Below, in pieces: positions 34,487 to 43,706 of a DNA stretch of 64,000 nucleotides. The notes beneath the pieces were generated by a model. The model was not told the origin of the DNA. It did no database searches and saw nothing but the letters and a program-made list of their open reading frames with translations. The stretch lies in assembly GCA_028279515.1 (NCBI GenBank), contig JANQNQ010000014.1:186001-250000 (forward strand), read 5' to 3'. Each line of letters starts with the position of its first letter. The stretch's first letter is position 1. Both the position numbers and the translations under genes were made by a program. This DNA comes from Flavobacteriaceae bacterium (GTDB lineage: Bacteria > Bacteroidota > Bacteroidia > Flavobacteriales > Flavobacteriaceae).

Positions 34487-37255
34487 CTATCTATTCATGT
34501 TGTCTTTGGTCTTGTCAAAGACATATTCTATTACTTGTTGGTGTCGTCTTTGCGAACGCACGGCACTACCAGCAGCAGGAGCTGCGTAATAACGTCTCGA
34601 AGCTACTCTAAACTGCTTGGCTTCATCAAAATGCATAAGCATATGACCCCATGCCCCCATGTTTCGAGGCTCTTCTTGCGCCCAAACAACATCGTCGGCA
34701 TTTTTGTACTTGGCCAGTACCTCGCGCATTTTTTCGACTGGCAAGGGGAACAATTGCTCCAATCGAACCAAAGCTACGTCCATACGCTCTTCCTTTTTCC
34801 TCGCCTTCCAAAGATCATAATAGAACTTTCCGGTACAGAAGACCAATGTTTTGACGTCTTTAGCTTTAACTTCCGTATCATCGATCAAGGTTTGAAAGCT
34901 TCCGCTTGCAAACTCTTCTTTGGTTGAAACCACAACTGGATCACGTAACAAACTCTTTGGCGTGAAAACTACCAAAGGCTTACGATATTCGGCTTTCATT
35001 TGCCTTCTTAACAAGTGAAATAAGTTCGCCGGTGTCGTAACGTCAGCCACGAACATATTGTCTTTAGCACATAGCTGTAAATAACGCTCCATACGTGCAG
35101 AAGAGTGCTCAGCCCCTTGTCCTTCGTATCCATGCGGCAGTAGCATCACGAGCCCGTTTTGAAGCTTCCATTTATCTTCGGCCGCAGAGATGTACTGATC
35201 GATCATGATCTGCGCTCCATTACTAAAATCACCGAATTGTGCTTCCCAAATGGTCAGTGTCTTCGGACTTGCCATGGCATAACCATAATCAAATCCTACC
35301 ACAGCATACTCCGAAAGCAGTGAATTGTAAATGTAGAAATCCCCGTTTTGGTTATCTCCTAGTTCATTGAGCAAGGTCACTTCTTCTTCGTGCATCTCGG
35401 TCTTGATTACCGCATGTCGATGCGAGAAGGTACCACGTTCAACATCCTGTCCAGTGATACGTACATCGTACCCTTCTTGCAACAAAGAACCGTATGCCAA
35501 GAGTTCTCCCATGGCCCAATCTAGCTTGTTGTCGTCAAAGTACATTTTCTTTCGCGCTTCGACCAAACGGGCCAATTTGCGCAAGAATTTTTTATCTGCT
35601 GGTAACTGAGTTATTACCTCAGCAATCTCTGTTAGTTTTTTCAGATCAAAGGCCGTGTCGATGGTCTGCATCATTACGTCTTCGGTAACGCGATTGAAGC
35701 CCTTCCACTCATCTTGCATGAACGGTGTGATGACGGTCTTTTCAATCTTACGAGAATCTTCGAGCTTTTCTTCGAGCGAGTTCTTATAGTCGGTCTCTAA
35801 TTTCTTCACATAGTCCCCGTCGATGATACCTTCCGCCTTTAATCTTTCAGCATAGATATCTCTAGGGTTTTGATGCTTGGCAATGGCCTTGTACAACAAT
35901 GGCTGCGTAAATTTAGGCTCATCTCCTTCATTGTGTCCGTACTTTCTGTATCCCAGAAGGTCGATAAACACGTCGCGCCCAAACTCCATTCTATATTCTA
36001 AGGCGAATAGTGCTGCATGTACCACCGCTTCGGCATCATCTGCATTGACATGCAATACAGGAGAAAGGGTCACTTTACCTACATCGGTACAATAGGTTGA
36101 AGAACGTGCATCCAAGTAGTTGGTGGTAAATCCAATCTGGTTGTTAACCACAATGTGGATGGTTCCTTTGGTCTTATAGCCATCTAGTTGTGCCATTTGC
36201 ACGATCTCATAGGCAATTCCCTGTCCTGCGACAGCGGCATCGCCGTGCACAACGATCGGCAGCACTTCTGATGGATTCTCTTTGTAATTTCTATCTTGTT
36301 TTGCTCTAGTAATCCCTTCTACCACAGCCCCTACGGTCTCGAGGTGTGACGGGTTGGGAGCAATATTCATGTTGATCTTTTTGCCGTTATCGGTCTCGCG
36401 ATCTGAAGTCCAACCTAGGTGATATTTCACATCTCCATCAAAAATGGCCTCTTCATAATCCTTCCCATCAAACTCACTAAAGATGTCTTTGGCAGACTTT
36501 CCGAAGATGTTGGTCAGTACGCTAAGGCGGCCACGGTGGGCCATCCCCATCACAAACTGCTTCACGCCTTTTTCGGCGGCGCGCTCCACAATAGCATCTA
36601 GTGCCGGAATCAAGGACTCTCCTCCTTCTAGCGAAAATCGCTTTTGACCTACATACTTGGTATGCAAAAAGCTTTCGAAAGAAACGGCTTCATTAAGTTT
36701 TCTGAGAATGTGTTTTTTCTGATCAGCATTGAATGTCGGATGATTGTCATTGACGTTGAGCCAATTTTGAATCCATTTAAGGCGTTCAGGATTTCTGATG
36801 TACATGTACTCAACACCGATGGCGTCACAATAGATCCTTTCTAAGTGAATGATGATATCACTCAGGGTCGAAGGTCCAATGCCCAAGATTTCTCCGGCAC
36901 TAAAGGTGGTACCTAGATCGGCTTCAGACAATCCAAAATTACTCAACTCAAGGGTTGGGTGATACTTGCGACGGTCACGCACTGGGTTTGTCTTGGTGAA
37001 CAAATGCCCGCGTGAACGATAGCCATCGATCAACTTGACCACCTGAAATTCTTTCTGAACATTTTCTGGCACCTGTACGGTCTCTGAACCCACGGTGATA
37101 CCACCGTCAAGCCCTCCGCTTTCGAGTCCGAAATCAAACCCTTGAAAGAACGCTCTCCAGCTGGGTTCAACACTATCGGGGTTCAGCAAATATTGATCGT
37201 ATAATTCCGCGAAATATGCGGTGTGTGCAGCATTTAAAAAGGAAAATCTATCCAT
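34487..37255 (-). CDS. sucA: 2-oxoglutarate dehydrogenase E1 component
   Basis: Thiamine-diphosphate-dependent E1 that decarboxylates 2-oxoglutarate. The 922 residues start with the E2-binding segment (MDRFSFLNAAHTAYFAELYDQY). Signatures include GMAHRGRLSVLTNIFGKS, VHGDAAVAGQGIAYE, and LLPHGYEGQGAEHSSARMER in the transketolase-like half. Length is normal for the homodimeric enzyme. sucA-sucB form an operon ending at 33196-33221; the E3 gene is not in the window. Confidence 0.96.
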   Translation of the reverse strand: MDRFSFLNAAHTAYFAELYDQYLLNPDSVEPSWRAFFQGFDFGLESGGLDGGITVGSETVQVPENVQKEFQVVKLIDGYRSRGHLFTKTNPVRDRRKYHPTLELSNFGLSEADLGTTFSAGEILGIGPSTLSDIIIHLERIYCDAIGVEYMYIRNPERLKWIQNWLNVNDNHPTFNADQKKHILRKLNEAVSFESFLHTKYVGQKRFSLEGGESLIPALDAIVERAAEKGVKQFVMGMAHRGRLSVLTNIFGKSAKDIFSEFDGKDYEEAIFDGDVKYHLGWTSDRETDNGKKINMNIAPNPSHLETVGAVVEGITRAKQDRNYKENPSEVLPIVVHGDAAVAGQGIAYEIVQMAQLDGYKTKGTIHIVVNNQIGFTTNYLDARSSTYCTDVGKVTLSPVLHVNADDAEAVVHAALFALEYRMEFGRDVFIDLLGYRKYGHNEGDEPKFTQPLLYKAIAKHQNPRDIYAERLKAEGIIDGDYVKKLETDYKNSLEEKLEDSRKIEKTVITPFMQDEWKGFNRVTEDVMMQTIDTAFDLKKLTEIAEVITQLPADKKFLRKLARLVEARKKMYFDDNKLDWAMGELLAYGSLLQEGYDVRITGQDVERGTFSHRHAVIKTEMHEEEVTLLNELGDNQNGDFYIYNSLLSEYAVVGFDYGYAMASPKTLTIWEAQFGDFSNGAQIMIDQYISAAEDKWKLQNGLVMLLPHGYEGQGAEHSSARMERYLQLCAKDNMFVADVTTPANLFHLLRRQMKAEYRKPLVVFTPKSLLRDPVVVSTKEEFASGSFQTLIDDTEVKAKDVKTLVFCTGKFYYDLWKARKKEERMDVALVRLEQLFPLPVEKMREVLAKYKNADDVVWAQEEPRNMGAWGHMLMHFDEAKQFRVASRRYYAAPAAGSAVRSQRRHQQVIEYVFDKTKDNMNR

Positions 37256-37360
37256 GTTATCTCTTCGTCACTATTGTTCCGACAAAATTTGTTCAAAAAT
37301 ACAACATTTGCCAAAATTGGAGTACGCTTTTAGTATATTTATAAGGTAAAATTCGATTCC

Positions 37361-37897
37361 ATGAAGAATTATAACAAACCTGCACTACGATTAGGTCTTT
37401 TTGCGCTCATTTCTCTTCTTTTCACGGTACATTCATTTGGACAAAATTCGGATCCGCAGCCTACATTCTGGCAACAGGTTCGGTTTGGCGGCGGACTCGG
37501 AATGAGCTTTGGCGACGGATTTACCAGTATTACGGTAGCCCCCAGTGCTATCTACGAGGTAAGCGAGCAGTTTGCTACGGGTATCGGATTGAATTTCACC
37601 TACAACAAACTCAGAAATAATTACAACGCCACCATTGTAGGCGGAAGTGTCATCGGCCTTTACAATCCCATTCCTGAATTACAGGTATCCGCCGAGTTCG
37701 AAGAACTAAATGTGAGCAGAAATTTTGACAGCAATTTGGGAATCGAGGACGACAACTATTGGTACCCAGCACTGTTTTTAGGAGCTGGATATCGAACGGG
37801 AAATGTCACTTTTGGAATTCGGTATGATGTATTGTACGATGAAGACAGAAGTATCTATGCAGATCCGTACATTCCGTTTGTTAGAGTCTATTTTTAA
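37361..37897 (+). CDS. Secreted beta-barrel-like protein next to sucA
   Basis: 178 residues with signal peptide (LGLFALISLLFTVHSFGQ) and short amphipathic strands (VRFGGGLGMSFGDGF, ATGIGLNFTYNKL, LFLGAGYRTGNVTFGIRYDVLY), ending in PFVRVYF. This pattern suggests a small eight-stranded outer-membrane barrel. Relatives in Flavobacteriia sit beside sucA and are sometimes labelled alpha-ketoglutarate decarboxylase only because of that position; nothing in the sequence supports such an activity. It overlaps the convergent gene at 37881 by 17 bases. Confidence 0.7.
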   Translation: MKNYNKPALRLGLFALISLLFTVHSFGQNSDPQPTFWQQVRFGGGLGMSFGDGFTSITVAPSAIYEVSEQFATGIGLNFTYNKLRNNYNATIVGGSVIGLYNPIPELQVSAEFEELNVSRNFDSNLGIEDDNYWYPALFLGAGYRTGNVTFGIRYDVLYDEDRSIYADPYIPFVRVYF

Positions 37898-38231
37898 ACC
37901 ACACTTTTTGCCATTCGCGCTTTAGGATCAAAAAGGCCACTTGCTCTGATAATTTGAGCGTGTCGCTACCATCTAATCGTTTTACTTTTTCTTCGGAAAC
38001 ATCAATGATATAAAGCAAATTGAGATATTCGGCGAACTTTTCGCTGATGAGTCTATACACGATCTCGTGCAGAGATACTTTGAGTTCTTCGGGCGCGATG
38101 CTCACCTCGAACTCTTCGTCTACATTGGCATAGTGAAAGTCCTTGTTAAGCTGAAGCACCAGCTTCTCGTACAACTCTTCTGTTTCAGCTTCGGCCAATA
38201 ACGCTTGTATGTTCTCGAATTTTGTAAGCAT
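37881..38231 (-). CDS. Uncharacterised 116-residue protein
   Basis: 116 residues, acidic and helical (KFENIQALLAEAETEELYEK), ending with the basic REWQKVWFKNRL. No signal peptide, membrane helix or family motif recognised. It lies 101 bases downstream of the LexA-like repressor on the same strand and could be in its transcript. A role in the damage response is only suggested by position. Confidence 0.6.
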   Translation of the reverse strand: MLTKFENIQALLAEAETEELYEKLVLQLNKDFHYANVDEEFEVSIAPEELKVSLHEIVYRLISEKFAEYLNLLYIIDVSEEKVKRLDGSDTLKLSEQVAFLILKREWQKVWFKNRL

Positions 38232-38332
38232 CTTTTTAATGTTTATTTGTTTAGGTGTTTAATTGAAGGCACATTTTCACATTGATATATCGTTACATTA
38301 ACTCATTATATCATTAAGGCATTAATTCATTG

Positions 38333-39121
38333 TCAAATGAGATCTGGGCGCGAAAACTTTCCGCTAAACGAACGCAGTTCTACCTTAAGTTCGTTGAACA
38401 TCTGAACAATACTGCTTAACTTCAATTCTCGCTCGTCGTATTCTTGAGTATTGATGCTACAGGTAAATTCCCATAACTCTAACACTTCTTCCGCAGGAAC
38501 CTCAAAAGGCTCATAGGTCTTGTTATCTGAAATCAACAACAACGAGCCGTTTTCTTCGAGCTGGTCTTGCACACGCTTGTACACGATGCCATTGTTTAGT
38601 GTGACCACGACATAGGTGCTTCCGTTTTTGATATCGCGAAGATCTTCAATGAACTTGGCCACCACATACGAACCATCTTTTAATGGCAACATCGAATCTC
38701 CCTTAATCGGAAACGCTCTATGTTTACCCGTCGGCAAGAAAGGTAACTTTATCTTTTCGAGCTGTTCGATATACTCGGGGTCGGCATAGCCCAATAAATA
38801 TCCAGCCGAAGCTTTCACGGGTACGACCTCGATCAAATTCTCATTGTCTTCATCCACCATGATCGGAAACAGTACGCGTTGGTTGCCTACTTCAATAAAC
38901 GTCGTATCCACCGCATGGGTGAGGTCGTTCTTTATCAAAATGTCTACGGGCAACTTAAAATACTCCGAAAGTTGCACCAGCATTTCAATGGGCGGGTCTG
39001 AGCGCCCCTCTTCATAAGACCCAATTCGAGAGCGTGGCACTTGTAGTTCTTCGGCAAATTGCTCTTGCGTCAACTGCTTTAGGTTTCTGAGATGGCGAAT
39101 ATTTTTGGCGATGGTTTTCAT
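38333..39121 (-). CDS. LexA-like repressor with XRE helix-turn-helix and S24 peptidase domain
   Basis: 262 residues. An XRE-type helix-turn-helix at about 8-62 (LTQEQFAEELQVPRSRIGSYEEG) is followed by an S24 peptidase-like domain. Candidate autocleavage site A106-G107 (KASAGYL), nucleophile S143 (GDSMLPL) and general base K182 (VYKRV) are all present, so RecA-stimulated self-cleavage is plausible. Bacteroidetes often use such XRE/S24 proteins instead of classical LexA. It is divergent from dnaE, with palindromic sites between them. Confidence 0.85.
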   Translation of the reverse strand: MKTIAKNIRHLRNLKQLTQEQFAEELQVPRSRIGSYEEGRSDPPIEMLVQLSEYFKLPVDILIKNDLTHAVDTTFIEVGNQRVLFPIMVDEDNENLIEVVPVKASAGYLLGYADPEYIEQLEKIKLPFLPTGKHRAFPIKGDSMLPLKDGSYVVAKFIEDLRDIKNGSTYVVVTLNNGIVYKRVQDQLEENGSLLLISDNKTYEPFEVPAEEVLELWEFTCSINTQEYDERELKLSSIVQMFNELKVELRSFSGKFSRPDLI

Positions 39122-39155
39122 GTAGTTCTTAGTTAGTAGTTGTTAGTTATTGGAA

Positions 39156-39175
39156 ATTCCCGCAAAGGCGGGAAT
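39156..39175. repeat. Short GC-rich inverted repeat in the repressor leader
   Basis: ATTCCCGC-AAAG-GCGGGAAT, a perfect hairpin in the untranslated leader of the repressor gene. It resembles REP-like intergenic repeats dispersed in flavobacterial genomes. Only this copy is in the window. Confidence 0.45.
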
Positions 39176-39269
39176 CTGTTTCTAGTTTATCGTTTCAAGT
39201 TCTTTTTAGAGTCGAATTGCATACACTCAAATAAACACATCAACAATTCAACGCCTCAACCTTCATTTA

Positions 39270-39313
39270 CTACAAATATAAGCAATCAAAACTACAAATT
39301 GTAGCTAACTTTG
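39270..39313. promoter_or_regulatory. Divergent promoters with CTACAA operator candidates
   Basis: CTACAA-A-TTGTAG (39292-39304) is a perfect palindrome ending 1 base before TAACTTTG (39306-39313), the exact -7 element of dnaE. A second half-site CTACAAA begins at 39270, 22 bases upstream (two helical turns). It overlaps CAAATATA (39273-39280), which is TATATTTG on the minus strand, the -7 element of the repressor gene. This layout fits one repressor controlling both directions. Confidence 0.65.
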
Positions 39314-39317
39314 TAAA

Positions 39318-42293
39318 ATGTTCCTCAATAACCATTCATACTACAGTTTACGATACGGTACGATCAAACCCAAAGAGCTGCTTTCACTTGCCCAAGAGCA
39401 TGAGGTCAAGCGCCTTGCTCTTACTGACATCAATACCACTTCGACCTGTTTAGACTTTGTACGGCTGGCGCCCAAGTATGATATTACTCCTGTTCTTGGC
39501 GTGGATTTTAGGAACGGAGCCCAGCAACAATTTGTGATGTTGGCTCAAAACAACGAAGGGTTTTTAAACATCAATCGGTATCTGTCTGAATTTCTACACA
39601 CCGAAGACATTATAATCCCTGAGCGTGCTACACCTCTGCCCCACACTTTCGTGATATATCCGTTTAGCACTTTTAAAGGCAACACACTCGAAGAACATGA
39701 GTTCTTGGGCATCAAGATTACCGACCTCAACAAATTGACCTTTTCACCCTGGCGTCATCGCACTGATAAACTGGTAGTGCTACATACTGTTTCCTTTCTT
39801 GACAAAAGAGGTTTTAACACACATCGCCTGCTACGCGCTATCGACAACAATACTTTATTGAGTAAGCTCGATGCAAGCGAACAAGGCAGTGAACATGACG
39901 TGATGGTTTCGGTAGAAACGCTTACAGAGACATTTTCAGACTATCCGGAGGCCATCAAAAACACAAATAGTTTGCTTCAACAATGCGAGATCACCTTCGA
40001 CTTTAGCAAAGAAACGCCCAATAACCAACGAGCCTATACTGGTAACGAAGCACTTGACTTCCGCTTGCTTAAAAAACTGGCCTACCAAGGGTTGCCTTAT
40101 CGTTATATTGATCCTGACAACGCTATTCTTTCCCGAATCAAAAAAGAACTAAAGGTCATCCAAGACAAAGGTTTTGTTTCCTACTTTTTGATCAATTGGA
40201 AGATCCTAAAGTACGCCCGAAGCAAAGGCTATTTTTATGTGGGTCGTGGTAGTGGTGCCAATAGCATCATCGCCTACCTCCTACGCATCACCGATGTAGA
40301 CCCCATCGAGCTCGACCTTTATTTTGAACGTTTTATCAATCTGTATCGAAAGAATCCGCCTGACTTTGATATTGACTTCTCTTGGACCGATCGTGATGAC
40401 ATCACCGAGTTCATTTTTAAGCGATTCAAGAATACGGCATTGCTCACCGTTTACAACACCTTTAAATACCGAGCTTCAATCCGAGAATTGGGCAAAGTCT
40501 TTGGGCTTCCTAAATCTGAGATCGACATGCTCTCAAAAGGGGAATATCGCTTCGAAAATCTCGACAAGCTCTCACAATTGGTGGTCATTTACAGCAAACG
40601 CATTGAAGGGTTCCCAAATTATTTGGGCATTCACGCTAGCGGCCTCCTGATATCCGAAAAACCAATCCACCAATACACGGCGACCTTTATGCCGCCCAAA
40701 GGGTTTCGGACGACTCAATTTGACATGATCATGGCCGAGGATATCGGGTTGTATAAGTTTGACATCTTAAGTCAGCGCGGACTTGGCAAGATCAAAGATG
40801 CCGTGGAAGTCGTGGCCTACAATCATCCCGAACTACCGCGTATCGACATCCACGACATCCAACGTTTTAAAGAAGACGAACGTATCAAAGACCTTCTTCG
40901 CAATGCAAAGGCCATCGGTTGCTTTTATGTCGAATCGCCTGCGATGCGCATGCTCTTAAAAAAGCTTCAGGTAGACAATTACCTCGGATTGGTCGCTGCG
41001 AGTTCGGTGATTCGGCCAGGAGTGGCCAAGTCGGGCATGATGCGCGAATACATCTTGCGATACCGCTATCCCGAGCGCCGGAAGGAAGCCCACCCTGTCT
41101 TGCAAAACATCATGCCCGATACCTATGGGGTGATGGTCTATCAGGAAGATGTGATCAAGGTGGCCCACTATTTTGGCGGACTCAATTTAGGAGAAGCCGA
41201 TATGTTACGCCGCGGGATGTCAGGGAAATTTAGGTCGCGAGAAGAGTTCTTAAAAGTAAAGGATCAGTTCTTTGCCAATTGTGCCAAAGACAACAAACCG
41301 TTGGCCCTTACGCAAGATATCTGGCGGCAGATCGAAAGCTTTGCTGGCTATGCCTTTGCCAAGGGGCACTCGGCTTCGTATGCGGTTGAAAGTTATCAAA
41401 GCCTGTTCTTAAAGGCCTATTTTCCGTTGGAATACATGGTGGCCACCATCAACAATTTTGGAGGGTTTTATCGTACCGAACTCTATGTGCACGAGGCCCG
41501 TATGCACGGAGCTACCATTCTTCCTCCTTGCGTAAATACAAGCTATGCTGAAGCTGTCATTCACGGCAACCAGATCTCTTTGGGCATGATGTTCTTACAA
41601 TCGTTAGAGAGCAATACCATCAAACGCATCTTGACCGAACGCGACCAAAATGGCCCTTTTACTGGCCTTGACGACTTTATCGATCGGGTAGCCATCTCGA
41701 TGGAACAGATCACCATTTTGATCAAGATCAATGCCTTTGGGTTTACAGGGCGAAACAAGCGCGAATTGCTTTGGGAAGCCCACATGAAGATCAACAAGGT
41801 GACTTTTGAAGAGCATGCACCGAAAACTTTGTTCAACGCTGAAAAAGTACGTTTTAGCGCTCCGAAACTGCCTACATCTGCTTTGGAGGATGCTTTTGAC
41901 GAGATTGAATTACTAGGGTTTCCGTTGTGCAACCCATTTTCACTTTTGCTGGATCCTCCAAATAACGAAATGCGGGCCAAGAACATTCTTCACTTAAAAG
42001 GAAAGATCATCACCATTCAAGGATATCTGATCACCGTAAAGAAGACCACCACCTCGGGCGGAAAGCAAATGTTCTTTGGCACTTTCTTGGATATCGACGG
42101 GGACTTTATTGACTCTGTACATTTTCCGCCTATAGCAAAGAAATTTCCCTTTCGGGGGAAGGGCATTTACTCCATCACCGGAAAAGTAGTTGAAGAATTT
42201 GAATGCGTATCGATAGAGGTCTCTAAAATGGAGCGTATGCCCATCATCGAAGACCCAAGATACGCTGTACATGATAAAAAAATAGCAGTATGA
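39318..42293 (+). CDS. Short DNA polymerase III alpha subunit (DnaE2-like, error-prone type)
   Basis: 991 residues, shorter than replicative DnaE (about 1160). PHP domain at 1-200, polymerase core with GRGSGANSIIAYLL and the catalytic acidic motif PPDFDIDFSW, helix-hairpin-helix and OB-fold regions after about 800. PHP metal ligands look lost: FLNNHSYYS replaces HLHxH, and LTDINTT replaces LTDHG, so PHP exonuclease activity is unlikely. The -7 element ends 5 bases before the ATG, so the mRNA should be leaderless or nearly so. It overlaps dinB by 4 bases. Likely a translesion polymerase. Confidence 0.88.
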   Translation: MFLNNHSYYSLRYGTIKPKELLSLAQEHEVKRLALTDINTTSTCLDFVRLAPKYDITPVLGVDFRNGAQQQFVMLAQNNEGFLNINRYLSEFLHTEDIIIPERATPLPHTFVIYPFSTFKGNTLEEHEFLGIKITDLNKLTFSPWRHRTDKLVVLHTVSFLDKRGFNTHRLLRAIDNNTLLSKLDASEQGSEHDVMVSVETLTETFSDYPEAIKNTNSLLQQCEITFDFSKETPNNQRAYTGNEALDFRLLKKLAYQGLPYRYIDPDNAILSRIKKELKVIQDKGFVSYFLINWKILKYARSKGYFYVGRGSGANSIIAYLLRITDVDPIELDLYFERFINLYRKNPPDFDIDFSWTDRDDITEFIFKRFKNTALLTVYNTFKYRASIRELGKVFGLPKSEIDMLSKGEYRFENLDKLSQLVVIYSKRIEGFPNYLGIHASGLLISEKPIHQYTATFMPPKGFRTTQFDMIMAEDIGLYKFDILSQRGLGKIKDAVEVVAYNHPELPRIDIHDIQRFKEDERIKDLLRNAKAIGCFYVESPAMRMLLKKLQVDNYLGLVAASSVIRPGVAKSGMMREYILRYRYPERRKEAHPVLQNIMPDTYGVMVYQEDVIKVAHYFGGLNLGEADMLRRGMSGKFRSREEFLKVKDQFFANCAKDNKPLALTQDIWRQIESFAGYAFAKGHSASYAVESYQSLFLKAYFPLEYMVATINNFGGFYRTELYVHEARMHGATILPPCVNTSYAEAVIHGNQISLGMMFLQSLESNTIKRILTERDQNGPFTGLDDFIDRVAISMEQITILIKINAFGFTGRNKRELLWEAHMKINKVTFEEHAPKTLFNAEKVRFSAPKLPTSALEDAFDEIELLGFPLCNPFSLLLDPPNNEMRAKNILHLKGKIITIQGYLITVKKTTTSGGKQMFFGTFLDIDGDFIDSVHFPPIAKKFPFRGKGIYSITGKVVEEFECVSIEVSKMERMPIIEDPRYAVHDKKIAV

Positions 42294-43507
42294 GTAATGA
42301 GAGAGCCATTGTACACATGGACCTGGATACATTTTTTGTATCGTGTGAACGCTTGCTAGATAGTAAGCTTGAAGGAAAACCCATTTTAATTGGTGGCGTC
42401 ACCGATCGGGGTGTGGTCGCTTCGTGCAGTTATGAAGCGCGCAGCTTCGGAATCCATTCGGCCATGCCCATGAAGATGGCCAAGCAGTTGTGCCCAGAAG
42501 CCATCGTGCTTCGGGGTAATTCGGGGATTTACACTAAATTTTCAGAGAATGTGACCGAGGTGATTAAAGAGAATGTGCCGCTTTATGAGAAAACCTCGAT
42601 CGATGAATTTTATATCGACCTCACGGGTATGGATCGCTTTTTTGGTTGTCACCAACTCGCCACCGAATTGCGCCAAAAGATCATCAAAGAGACCGGATTA
42701 CCAATCTCTTTTGGGCTATCCATCAACAAGACCGTATCGAAGATCGCCACCGGAGAGGCCAAGCCTAACAACCAGATCCGGATCGTCAAGGGCACCGAGA
42801 AACCTTTTTTATCTCCGCTATCGGTAAAGAAGATTCCGATGGTGGGAGAAAAGACTTATAGATCGCTTTGTGACCTGGGCATCAAGCGTATTAAAAACAT
42901 TCAAGAGATGCCCATGCAGATGATGGGCAAGGTGTTTGGGAAGAACGGTATCGGCATGTGGAAAAAAGCAAATGGGATTGACAATTCGCCCGTGATGCAA
43001 TATCACGAACGTAAGTCAATTTCGACCGAGCGCACTTTTGATCGTGATACGACTGATGTGATCAAATTACGGGGCATCATCATGGCCATGGCCGAAAACC
43101 TGATCTATCAGTTACGTCGCGGCAACAAGCTTACCGCTTGCGTGACGGTAAAGATTCGATATTCGGATTTTCAGACCTATACGCTGCAGCAACGCATTCC
43201 GTATAGTGCTTCGGATCATTCGTTAATTCCGGTCGTGATGGACCTCTACAACAAACTGTATCAACGCCGTATGCTGGTACGATTGGTAGGTGTTCGGTTT
43301 AGTCACCTGGTCGAGGGTGGACATCAGATCAATATGTTTGAGGATGACGAGAAGACGCTTCGTCTGTATCAGGCGATGGACAAGATGCGTATTCGCTATG
43401 GGGATCGCGCCGTGATCCGTGCTGCTACCATGGAGGCCAAGAGCATCAGTCGCTGGAATCCGTTTACAGGTGAGCCCCCACCGTTGTTGGCGAATAGGAG
43501 ACAATGA
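42290..43507 (+). CDS. dinB: Y-family DNA polymerase (DinB/Pol IV-like)
   Basis: 405 residues. Catalytic motifs are present: AIVHMDLDTFFVSCE (D11, D13) and KTSIDEFYIDLTG. Palm, fingers, thumb (helix-hairpin-helix around PMVGEKTYRSL) and little finger follow. HQINMFED near residue 350 looks like a beta-clamp-binding motif, which favours an active polymerase. The ATG overlaps the dnaE stop (ATGA), so the two polymerases are made together, as in the imuB-dnaE2 mutagenesis cassettes of other bacteria; no ImuA-like gene is visible. Confidence 0.9.
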   Translation: MSNERAIVHMDLDTFFVSCERLLDSKLEGKPILIGGVTDRGVVASCSYEARSFGIHSAMPMKMAKQLCPEAIVLRGNSGIYTKFSENVTEVIKENVPLYEKTSIDEFYIDLTGMDRFFGCHQLATELRQKIIKETGLPISFGLSINKTVSKIATGEAKPNNQIRIVKGTEKPFLSPLSVKKIPMVGEKTYRSLCDLGIKRIKNIQEMPMQMMGKVFGKNGIGMWKKANGIDNSPVMQYHERKSISTERTFDRDTTDVIKLRGIIMAMAENLIYQLRRGNKLTACVTVKIRYSDFQTYTLQQRIPYSASDHSLIPVVMDLYNKLYQRRMLVRLVGVRFSHLVEGGHQINMFEDDEKTLRLYQAMDKMRIRYGDRAVIRAATMEAKSISRWNPFTGEPPPLLANRRQ

Positions 43508-43619
43508 ATTAATGAGAAAATGAATCAATGTAAAAATATAGAAATGTGATAAGCGAAAATCCCGACTACCCCCTACTTATATCCTTAATAATAAAAGCAA
43601 CCATTCTTTAAATAATTTA

Positions 43620-43627
43620 TATATTTG
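43620..43627 (+). promoter_or_regulatory. -7 element upstream of the TIR gene
   Basis: TATATTTG, an exact TAnnTTTG, 80 bases before the ATG at 43707. No clear -33 partner. Confidence 0.4.
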
Positions 43628-43706
43628 ATTCTACCCTCCATCCTATTCTTGTTAAGTGATAAATACAACTTGTGAGAAGTCATTTCTCGCATAAATCAAG
43701 ACAGGA

